The position numbers were made by a program, and so were the translations under genes. Under the pieces are notes generated by a model. That model did not search any database, was not told where the DNA came from, and was given only the letters and a program-made list of their open reading frames with translations. From Pseudomonas simiae (GTDB taxonomy: Bacteria; Pseudomonadota; Gammaproteobacteria; Pseudomonadales; Pseudomonadaceae), in NCBI RefSeq assembly GCF_900111895.1, contig NZ_FOKB01000001.1:749177-813176 (forward strand): a stretch of 64,000 nt of DNA, in the 5' to 3' direction. Shown here piece by piece: positions 57,791-64,000 of the stretch. The number at the start of each line of letters is the position of its first letter. The first letter of the stretch is position 1.

Positions 57791-57894
57791 TGGAAGCGCC
57801 AACAGTAAGCAAAAACGCTTCGCGCCCCAACACGGCTTGCGCCAGCAAGGCCTGGACCTGGGCGATCAGGACCGCGTGATCGATTGACCGCCCA
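57791..57894. other. Intergenic remnant, possible Pseudomonas repeat
   Basis: About 100 bases between the hairpin and the cytochrome gene. The stretch AAGCGCCAACAGTAAGCAAA and its flanks resemble a repetitive intergenic sequence I associate with Pseudomonas genomes, but this is from memory. No gene supported. Confidence 0.25.
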
Positions 57895-58272
57895 TCATTG
57901 ATGCTTGGCAATCACACCGCTCATGTACTGATTCAAATCGCGGAAGTCGTTAACCCTCCAAGCGAACGGCGGTAGTTTTACGCCGTTCTCTCGCAACGTT
58001 CTTGGGATCAAGTCGCCATTGGGGCGAAGTATGATCGAAGAGACGATAACGCCCGGATAATCATTCAGGCGTTTTTTAAAGGCAGCGGTGGTCAGGTCTG
58101 GTGTAGGCGGGTTGCTTTTTTTGGCCAACGGCCCTGTTCCCTTGATATCCGCGCCGTGGCACATGGCGCATCGCTGCATATAGAGATTTTTTCCGTTGGC
58201 GTTATCGGCGAACGCCAGCGATGTTTGGGTCAGCGACAAGATGCCGAACGCAGCGATCAACACTCTTTTCAT
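57895..58272 (-). CDS. Small periplasmic c-type cytochrome
   Basis: 125 residues with a signal peptide (ends LAFADN) and one haem site CAMCH. The usual axial Met position in this fold, a M-P-x-F motif, reads KLPPFAWR here, so the expected ligand is Leu; a Met remains near the C-terminus (LNQYMSG). ATG 58272 is preferred over 58278 from its spacing to AAGG. It is convergent to the gsp operon and its redox partner is unknown. Confidence 0.85.
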   Translation of the reverse strand: MKRVLIAAFGILSLTQTSLAFADNANGKNLYMQRCAMCHGADIKGTGPLAKKSNPPTPDLTTAAFKKRLNDYPGVIVSSIILRPNGDLIPRTLRENGVKLPPFAWRVNDFRDLNQYMSGVIAKHQ

Positions 58273-58357
58273 TTCCATATGCCTTATTGTGTCCGTCGGC
58301 GGACAACTTATTGATTAAGTGAACAAATACTACACTTGGTGGTGGTTGTTTTTCTGA

Positions 58358-58387
58358 GAAAAATCCTACAACCAGCCAGGATTTTTC
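58358..58387. promoter_or_regulatory. Perfect ten-base palindrome in a divergent promoter region
   Basis: GAAAAATCCT at 58358-58367 and AGGATTTTTC at 58378-58387, ten-base centre. It lies 86 bases before the cytochrome gene and 117 before the lipoprotein gene. A second hairpin (CGCTTG-AACA-CAAGCG, 58428-58443) follows. The rest of the 231-base gap shows nothing clear. Confidence 0.4.
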
Positions 58388-58503
58388 ATTCTTCTAGTCT
58401 GCATTTTTCCTCCTAGGATGGCGCGATCGCTTGAACACAAGCGAGACGGCAAGGGCTGTTCCCATCGCCCGGCAGCCGTAAGAACATGCTTAGGAGTCAA
58501 CAC

Positions 58504-58896
58504 ATGAAGATGACCAGTGTGAGCAAACGCCTGCGCCGCTCGGCCTGGGCCGTGATCGCCGCTGGTGTACTGGCAGGTTGTGCCACGGCGCAGCCACCAG
58601 CGGTAAAGATCTCCCTGGCCCGTGATGCGGTAGGGCGTGCCTTGGCAGCGCAAGCGACCCAGTTCGCGCCACTGGAAATGAAAACGGCCCAGGACAAACT
58701 GGCGCGTATGGACCAGGCCATCGGTGAAATGAAGTACGTCGAGGTCGACGCACTGGCCGATCAGATCGAAGCCGATGCCAGCCTCGCCGAAGCCAAGGCC
58801 AATGCCGTGCGTAAACAACAAGTCTTGAAGCAGGCGCGAGAGGGCATCCAGGTGCTCAAGCAGGAAATGCTCAACGCCCCCGCGACTACCCACTGA
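58504..58896 (+). CDS. DUF4398-type small lipoprotein
   Basis: 130 residues with a lipobox (VLAGC, Cys26) and an Ala/Lys/Gln-rich helical body predicted as coiled coil (EMKTAQDKLARMDQAI; DALADQIEADASLAEAKA), like the DUF4398 family. TTAGGAG precedes ATG 58504. Ten bases separate it from the OmpA-like gene, so the two act as a unit at the envelope. Function unknown. Confidence 0.85.
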   Translation: MKMTSVSKRLRRSAWAVIAAGVLAGCATAQPPAVKISLARDAVGRALAAQATQFAPLEMKTAQDKLARMDQAIGEMKYVEVDALADQIEADASLAEAKANAVRKQQVLKQAREGIQVLKQEMLNAPATTH

Positions 58897-58906
58897 GGAT
58901 CTTGCC

Positions 58907-59680
58907 ATGCGTGCCCTTTTTTTCATTCCTGTTCTTTCGGCCCTGAGTCTGGTGTTTGCCGGTTGCGCCACGCCGCCGGAAAACCCGCAATTGCTGCAAG
59001 CGCGCAGCCAGTTCTCCAGCCTGCAGGAGAAGCCGGAGTCCAACACCCTGGCGGCGGTTGAAACCCGTATCGCTTCCAACGCGCTGGACCGCGCCAACCA
59101 AGTGTCCCTGCACGACCGTACCGACCCCCAGATCGACCAGCTCGCCTACCTTGCCACGCAAAAAATCGCCCTGGCCGAGCAGACCATCGTCGGCCGCAAA
59201 ACCGACGCCCAGCTCGACAACATCGCGGTCGACCGCACCCAGGTGCAACTCGACGTGCGCACCGCGCAGCTCAAGGCGTTGCAGGCGATGAAAGCCCAGC
59301 CGACCGAGCGTGGTCAGGTCATCACCTTTGGTGACGTGCTGTTCGATACCGGCAAGGCCGATTTGAAAGCGGGCAGCCAACGGGACTTCCAGGGGGTGGC
59401 GAACTTTCTGGTGCAGAACCCGGAGCGTCAGGTGCGCGTAGAGGGGTTCACTGACAGCGTCGGTGGTGATGCCTACAACCAGAGCCTGTCCGAGCGACGT
59501 GCCCAAGCAGTCGCCCGTGGCCTGCAACGGCTTGGCGTGGGGATCGAGCGTATTGCGGTAATCGGCTACGGCAAGCAATTCCCGGTCGCCGATAACCAGA
59601 GCGCGCAGTCACGCCAGTTGAACCGCCGTGTGGAAGTGATCGTGTCCAATGACGCTTCGGCAGTCAGCGCACGTCGCTGA
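58907..59680 (+). CDS. OmpA-family lipoprotein with helical N-terminal domain
   Basis: 257 residues: lipobox (VFAGC, Cys20), DUF4398-like helical region (about 25-135) and a C-terminal OmpA peptidoglycan-binding domain (TFGDVLFDTGKADLK; VEGFTDSVGGDAYNQSLSERRA; RQLNRRVEVIV). It probably ties the outer membrane to peptidoglycan. Follows the small lipoprotein with a GAGGAT site. Confidence 0.9.
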   Translation: MRALFFIPVLSALSLVFAGCATPPENPQLLQARSQFSSLQEKPESNTLAAVETRIASNALDRANQVSLHDRTDPQIDQLAYLATQKIALAEQTIVGRKTDAQLDNIAVDRTQVQLDVRTAQLKALQAMKAQPTERGQVITFGDVLFDTGKADLKAGSQRDFQGVANFLVQNPERQVRVEGFTDSVGGDAYNQSLSERRAQAVARGLQRLGVGIERIAVIGYGKQFPVADNQSAQSRQLNRRVEVIVSNDASAVSARR

Positions 59681-59725
59681 GGAATCGGTATACGGCAGCA
59701 TCCCAGGCCCGTTCAGTCGCGCGGG

Positions 59726-60550
59726 CTATTCCTGCAACTGCAACGCCTGCTGCTTGAGCGTGCGCTTTTGCTCAAACGGTAACTTCTCATCATCCCCATA
59801 CGGCGCGCTGTACCAGCTGCCATAGGTCGGGTTGGGCAGCAGAAACCAGCGCTGCCCCAGCCAGTTCACATAGGGCGCCACGGCCTTGCGTTGATCCGCG
59901 ACGGTGTTGTGCTCGGCCTGGACGAAATCCCCAAGGGAATCACCCGCCATCAACAACACCCGAGCATGGGCAGCGACCCATTGGCGGCGGCAGTTCTTGC
60001 CATAGCCGGCGCTTTCGCAATGGCCGGTAGGTGTGCTGGCGGCGAGGACGTGTTCGTCGCTTTCCACCGGAAAGCCGCGCAGGCGCAGGTTTTTCACCGT
60101 GGCGGTGACCTGGCTGTGTTCGCGGTTGGTCAGGTAGTAGACCGCGATGCCTTTTTGCTGGGCCGCTTGCAGGAAGGCGACTGCGCCAGGCAACGCCTGG
60201 GCCTTGGCCTGGTCGACCCAGGTGTTCCAGCGGTCGTAGGAGTAGACCTGGTTGTTGACCACATCCCGCGCGTTGAGCGGCACGTTGTCCAGCAGGGTTT
60301 CGTCGATATCCACCACCACGGCCGGCGGCAAGCCCGTCAGGTTGCGCGGCGGTAAGGGCAGGGCGTCCCAGGTGGGATCAGCCAGGGCCACGTCGAGTTG
60401 GCGGGTGGCATTGGCAAAGAGCTGGCGGTAGATCAGCTCATGCTCGATGGAGGTCTGGGTCCAGAGCACGGCGTCGAGCTGGTCGTTGGCGGGTGGCGTT
60501 TGTTGGCAGCCGGCCAACAGGCAGAGGCTGACGAAGATCAGGTTGCGCAT
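59726..60550 (-). CDS. Acid phosphatase lipoprotein, class B/e(P4)-like (HAD)
   Basis: 274 residues: lipobox (LLAGC, Cys15) and a HAD phosphatase core with catalytic VVVDIDETLLDN, motif YYLTNRE and the Asp motif LLMAGDSLGDF. Relatives dephosphorylate nucleotides at the outer membrane. I start at ATG 60550; a TTG at 60562 sits too close to AAGG. Ends 45 bases from the convergent OmpA gene. Confidence 0.9.
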   Translation of the reverse strand: MRNLIFVSLCLLAGCQQTPPANDQLDAVLWTQTSIEHELIYRQLFANATRQLDVALADPTWDALPLPPRNLTGLPPAVVVDIDETLLDNVPLNARDVVNNQVYSYDRWNTWVDQAKAQALPGAVAFLQAAQQKGIAVYYLTNREHSQVTATVKNLRLRGFPVESDEHVLAASTPTGHCESAGYGKNCRRQWVAAHARVLLMAGDSLGDFVQAEHNTVADQRKAVAPYVNWLGQRWFLLPNPTYGSWYSAPYGDDEKLPFEQKRTLKQQALQLQE

Positions 60551-60646
60551 TGAAATAATCAACCTTGGAAAAGGCGCACCGCGTGGCAGGCGTAGAGTTT
60601 GATGGATGCCGCACCATACGGCCCTGAGCAGCTTTGTGGCAAACGC

Positions 60647-62575
60647 TCAATAGGATTCACCGGCACGTGTGCAAGCGATCAGAGCGGGTATTGCCCGTCG
60701 CAGCAGACTCTCCGTAGATTTCCTCATCCGCAGCTCCATTGAGCCGTCCGGTTGCAGAATGATGATGCCCGCCAGCTTGTCGTGATAATTGCGTTCTTCA
60801 TGAAATCCACCGCTGTCCGTAAACAGCATCAACAGGCCACGTTCTTTTTGGGTGATGTCGTAGACCCCCTTGGGTCCGTTGACGGTTTTTTCGAACAGCG
60901 ACAGCATGGCGTTACGCGTTGGCTGGCCGGGACTCACGGGTTCCGGGTAGTGCCGGTTAAGTATGAGCCCCATGCCCGAATCAGCAATGCGCTCGGCAGT
61001 GGTTGGCCAGCTATCCAAGGCTTGAGTATTCAGCACTCCACCCATTGAACTGGACAGGTCGACAATCAGGCGGGGCAGAGGTAACGCGTACTCGGTGAGT
61101 GCACGACGAAAATGCTGGCGCAATAGGTGCGTTGACATCGCGTTGATGGGGGTGACGCCTGCAAATGCCTGGCAACGCTCACTCACGTTTTCATCGCCAT
61201 TCTGCGCGCACAGGTCCACCAGCTTTTTCGGCTGACTGGCGGGCACCGGTCCGTAGTTTGCGAGGGCTACAAGGGCGTGTGTGTTGATCTTTGCGTAGTC
61301 GCGCAGGGCTTCATTGAAGTTTCGAGTGTTGGCGCGGGCGTACTGCTTTGCTTCCAGCACATAGACAACTTTTTCGGTTTTATCCGGCAGGCGCTGCAGG
61401 AGCGAATAGTCAGGTTGAATGTTCTGGCTACGGCCTGCACCTGCCAACTTAATGTCTTTGGAGGCGACGCGAAGCTCCGCCATCAGCTCGAGCACATCGT
61501 TGCCGACATGCAGCTTGGCAATAAGAGTAGGCCTGAAGGCGAATGTGAGGCCGTTGTCTTCGGCCATCAGTTGAAAACGTTCACCTGACTGTTTGAGTTC
61601 GCGCTTCAGCAGCGTAATAAGCCACACCGAATAGAGCTGTGAACGTTGTTTCCAGATGGGCAGGTCCAGCAGGTCTTCCAGCTCACGTGACAAGGGTTGG
61701 GGCGGGACGAACTGCGAATGGGCATTGATGAGTGCTTCAATTTTTTCTGCGAAATTGTCCCTGTGTGACAGGGGGACAAGCTGTTGGCAATACCAAAGTC
61801 TGGGTAAGAGCTGAAAACGCGCGATGTGATCGTCCTGAACGTGCGCTAACTGGGATTCACTCCATTGATGGATGGGCGCTCTCTCTGATGGGCATGGTTC
61901 GTCATCACGGCGGGCGCTGCGCAGGTCATTCTGGCTGGTATAGCGGCTTGTACGTTGGCACAGCTGCTGGATCAGGGTCGCCAGTGGTGCAAGTGCCTGG
62001 GTCAGTGAGTCATTGGGCGCACCATCGGGCAGCGGCACAGGCGTTTGATAAGGCCATTCGTGGCCATCAATCCAGCTTTTTGCAGCCATATCCACGAGAG
62101 AAGGGGGCCTGGTAGTGTCCACCCCCGGCGTTTCTCTCAACGCACGGAACACGCCGTTGCTGATGAGCCTCAAGTCCTCTGCACAATAGGCGCGCTGGGC
62201 AACTGCGTGGCTGAGGTTTTCCATTATCGCGCGGGCGCGACGAAACGCATCGACGTCGAAGGGCACTTTGTCGCCCTGACCAAAATCGAACTCGATCAGC
62301 AGTCGCTCATTGCTCTGGGACACACCGCCCTCGGCGAACATCTCATAGATGTCGTTGAGCATCATGCCGAAAGGCTGCAAGGCATTCAGTACCGCGATGA
62401 GGAAAGACGTGGCATCGACGGTGTGACGTTTCAGATAGGCGCCAATGTCTTGAGATGGCGCAATCTGCAACGCCGCGCGCAGGTCTGCGACGAACTGTCT
62501 GTCATGGCTCCTGGGCGCCAGGCGGTCCGCTGAGTTCAGGCTGTTCCACAGGTCAGCTGCTGTTCGAAGGGTCAC
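60647..62575 (-). CDS. Unknown protein: PD-(D/E)xK nuclease-like plus vWA-like regions
   Basis: 642 residues, no known full-length family recognised. Residues about 365-428 read like a PD-(D/E)xK core: Glu368 (MAELRV), Pro388-Asp389 (IQPDYSLL), Glu408-x-Lys410 (YVLEAKQY) and a following ALRDY helix. Residues 502-590 look vWA-like: metal-site motif D506-L-S-S-S (LIVDLSSSMGG) and LFTDSGG (586-590). The N-terminal half is helical. GTG 62575 follows AAGGAAG. It is divergent from the next gene, 97 bases apart. A role in DNA conflict or defence is an inference from these motifs. Confidence 0.7.
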   Translation of the reverse strand: MTLRTAADLWNSLNSADRLAPRSHDRQFVADLRAALQIAPSQDIGAYLKRHTVDATSFLIAVLNALQPFGMMLNDIYEMFAEGGVSQSNERLLIEFDFGQGDKVPFDVDAFRRARAIMENLSHAVAQRAYCAEDLRLISNGVFRALRETPGVDTTRPPSLVDMAAKSWIDGHEWPYQTPVPLPDGAPNDSLTQALAPLATLIQQLCQRTSRYTSQNDLRSARRDDEPCPSERAPIHQWSESQLAHVQDDHIARFQLLPRLWYCQQLVPLSHRDNFAEKIEALINAHSQFVPPQPLSRELEDLLDLPIWKQRSQLYSVWLITLLKRELKQSGERFQLMAEDNGLTFAFRPTLIAKLHVGNDVLELMAELRVASKDIKLAGAGRSQNIQPDYSLLQRLPDKTEKVVYVLEAKQYARANTRNFNEALRDYAKINTHALVALANYGPVPASQPKKLVDLCAQNGDENVSERCQAFAGVTPINAMSTHLLRQHFRRALTEYALPLPRLIVDLSSSMGGVLNTQALDSWPTTAERIADSGMGLILNRHYPEPVSPGQPTRNAMLSLFEKTVNGPKGVYDITQKERGLLMLFTDSGGFHEERNYHDKLAGIIILQPDGSMELRMRKSTESLLRRAIPALIACTRAGESY

Positions 62576-62672
62576 AAATCTTCCTTGATAAGAATAGGTG
62601 GCTATTAGCCATGTGGTGCGAAGTGTGGGATGTTATCTCACTCAAGGAAATCATGCGCTGGTCAGGAACATC
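62576..62672. promoter_or_regulatory. Divergent promoter region of the unknown pair
   Basis: 97 AT-richer bases between two divergent genes. It must carry both promoters. I see no clear operator. Confidence 0.4.
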
Positions 62673-63245
62673 ATGAACGCACAGCAAGGTCTTTACGAAA
62701 ACATCACGCTTATCGACGTCCAGTTGGCGTCCGTCTATTACCCAATTCTGGTTGATCTGGCCAAGCACAAACATTGCCTGACGTACTCCGAACTGGTCGA
62801 TCGTGCCCAGTGTGAGAACCCTGACCATCCGGTCGTTCAAAATGCTATTCCCGTTTCCACCGGGCGGCGGCTGGACGTGGTCAGGCTGTTCACCAATGAG
62901 CGAGGGCTGCCAGACCTGACGTCGTTGGTGATCAGTAAAAGCTCGGGGGAGTGTGGCAGTTTTTTTTCTCGACACTTCGATCCGGTGGCTGCGCGTAAGC
63001 AGGTCTTTGAGTTTGACTGGAGCGTCGCGACAGCGGACTTCGATGGTTTCGTCAGTGTGACCACGCAGGCAGTGAAACCTCGCCAAAAGGTCAAAAAGCC
63101 GCAAGCTATCCAGTGTATGGCGGCTTATTACCAGACGAACAAGGCGACCCTGCCGGTGAAGGTCAGTGAATACAGAGAGGCTATCATCGACCTCATCATG
63201 GAGGGGTTCTCGGCTGAAGAAGCCTACCTGATAGCCCTGCGCTGA
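62673..63245 (+). CDS. Unknown 190-residue protein paired with the nuclease/vWA gene
   Basis: Soluble, no signal peptide or membrane span. Core segment LTYSELVDRAQ, then GRRLDVVRLF, RGLPDLTSLVISKSSGECG and KQVFEFDW. From memory this resembles an N-terminal module seen in some HNH/restriction-type proteins (pattern LPxLTxLVxNKxTG), but no catalytic motif follows here. AGGAAC precedes ATG 62673; an upstream ATG at 62598 lacks a site. It overlaps the convergent DUF1835-like gene by 22 bases. Confidence 0.75.
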   Translation: MNAQQGLYENITLIDVQLASVYYPILVDLAKHKHCLTYSELVDRAQCENPDHPVVQNAIPVSTGRRLDVVRLFTNERGLPDLTSLVISKSSGECGSFFSRHFDPVAARKQVFEFDWSVATADFDGFVSVTTQAVKPRQKVKKPQAIQCMAAYYQTNKATLPVKVSEYREAIIDLIMEGFSAEEAYLIALR

Positions 63246-64000
63246 AAGACGGGTTGGTTATCCTCATCAATCGTCCAGTGAGGTTGGCCGGGTTGGATGC
63301 ACGTTCCACCGACCCAGCGTTCATGGGAGCAATGGTCGGGCCAATAGGCTCGGCCTTTGAGCACGTCTTGGCCCAATGCCGTCAGCGTCAACCCTCTTTG
63401 CGGCCATGCTTTTTGGGCTTCTGCTTCTAGGAGCAAAGGGTTGTCGCCATCGATCAGCGGCCGCAAGAGCGCATGAAACATCATGTCCCCCAGAAACGGC
63501 AGCGGTTCACGCTTGGCCATCAGCTCGGCAAACACCCGACCGAAGGGGGTTGGCCCAGCTTCAGCAAGGTACGTCAGGGCCAATCGCTCGGTCAGCGACA
63601 GGCCATCGCGCACCCCAGGCAACTCCTGCAATTGACGCAACAGCGCCGGGGCGAGCAACGGTAAGGCGGGATGGCTGTCATGGGCCAATTGCGCCCATTT
63701 GACTGGCGAGCTATCGCAGTACGCCGACCAGGCCCGTTTGGCCAATTGCACGGCATCATTATCGATCAGACGCCGTTGCGGCCACAGCCACGCCAGCACA
63801 TCCGGCGCCAGTTGGCCGATGCCGATAAAGCGTTGCACGCCGGGAATGTGGTCTACCTCGATCAGTTCCAACTTACGCGGTGCTTGTTCGAGGCCGGCAA
63901 GCGCACGGACCAGGAACAATTGGTCATAGGCATCCGCTTCGCACCACAGCACGCTGTGATCGGCGCTGGCCAATGCGTCGAGGTGGCCGTATTCAACGTC
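63224..64000 (-). CDS. DUF1835-like protein, 5' end missing
   Basis: The frame is open to the window edge, so the N-terminus lies outside. The visible 258 residues contain VLWCEADAYDQLFLVRAL, LELIEVDHIPG and a C-terminal winged-helix-like part (LTLTALGQDVLKG; WVGGTCIQPGQPHWTIDED). The pattern fits DUF1835-containing proteins of unknown function. Tail-to-tail overlap of 22 bases with the preceding gene. Confidence 0.75.
   Translation of the reverse strand, partial: DVEYGHLDALASADHSVLWCEADAYDQLFLVRALAGLEQAPRKLELIEVDHIPGVQRFIGIGQLAPDVLAWLWPQRRLIDNDAVQLAKRAWSAYCDSSPVKWAQLAHDSHPALPLLAPALLRQLQELPGVRDGLSLTERLALTYLAEAGPTPFGRVFAELMAKREPLPFLGDMMFHALLRPLIDGDNPLLLEAEAQKAWPQRGLTLTALGQDVLKGRAYWPDHCSHERWVGGTCIQPGQPHWTIDEDNQPVFQRRAIR

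Overview
The window is high-GC DNA with dense operons, strong AGGAGG-type ribosome sites and gene families typical of Pseudomonas (Hxc-like type II secretion, OprM-type efflux, a CpxRA-like pair). I read it as chromosome of a Pseudomonas from the P. fluorescens/P. chlororaphis lineage. This is a judgement from gene content; no search was run. There are no rRNA or tRNA genes, CRISPR arrays, insertion sequences or phage genes that I can recognise.

Left part (1-30.3 kb): the 3' end of a tripartite RND efflux operon (adaptor, pump, outer-membrane channel) and an orphan MlaA-like gene, then a zinc alcohol dehydrogenase divergent from an Lrp-type regulator. From 18.1 kb back to 8.1 kb on the minus strand lies an aldoxime-nitrile operon: aldoxime dehydratase, outer-membrane channel, amidase, Fe-type nitrile hydratase alpha and beta, its P47K metallochaperone, a PAS/chemoreceptor-like protein, an acyl-CoA synthetase and a TetR regulator. 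A divergent AraC regulator sits at its head. Together they encode R-CH=NOH to nitrile to amide to acid to acyl-CoA. A 16-base motif occurs upstream of both the dehydratase transcript and the amidase. From 30.3 kb back to 19.6 kb, also on the minus strand, is a second catabolic cluster: channel, MFS transporter, carotenoid-oxygenase-family alkene cleavage enzyme, FAH-family hydrolase, IclR regulator, FAD monooxygenase, extradiol-type dioxygenase, aldehyde dehydrogenase and AraC regulator. It looks like a complete route for a phenylpropenoid or stilbene-like compound.

Middle part (30.5-47.9 kb): two YeeE/YedE half-transporters behind a second, out-of-context BamA gene. A CpxR/CpxA-like two-component system diverges from this bamA, and a CpxR-like box lies between them. 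Next are a small gene broken at a nine-T run, a GntR regulator with an amino-acid ABC transporter and a gamma-glutamyltransferase, and a FecA-like TonB receptor followed by a FecBCDE-like iron ABC transporter with a candidate Fur box.

Right part (48.2-64 kb): an eleven-gene type II secretion operon (gspE-F-G-H-I-J-K-L-M, a GspC/N-like protein, gspD). Its secretin carries its own lipobox and its ATPase lacks the usual tetracysteine module. It is followed by a small cytochrome c, two small envelope lipoproteins (one OmpA-like) and a class B-type acid phosphatase lipoprotein. Last comes a divergent pair of unknown genes, the larger of which appears to join a PD-(D/E)xK nuclease core to a von Willebrand A-like domain, and a DUF1835-like gene cut by the window edge.
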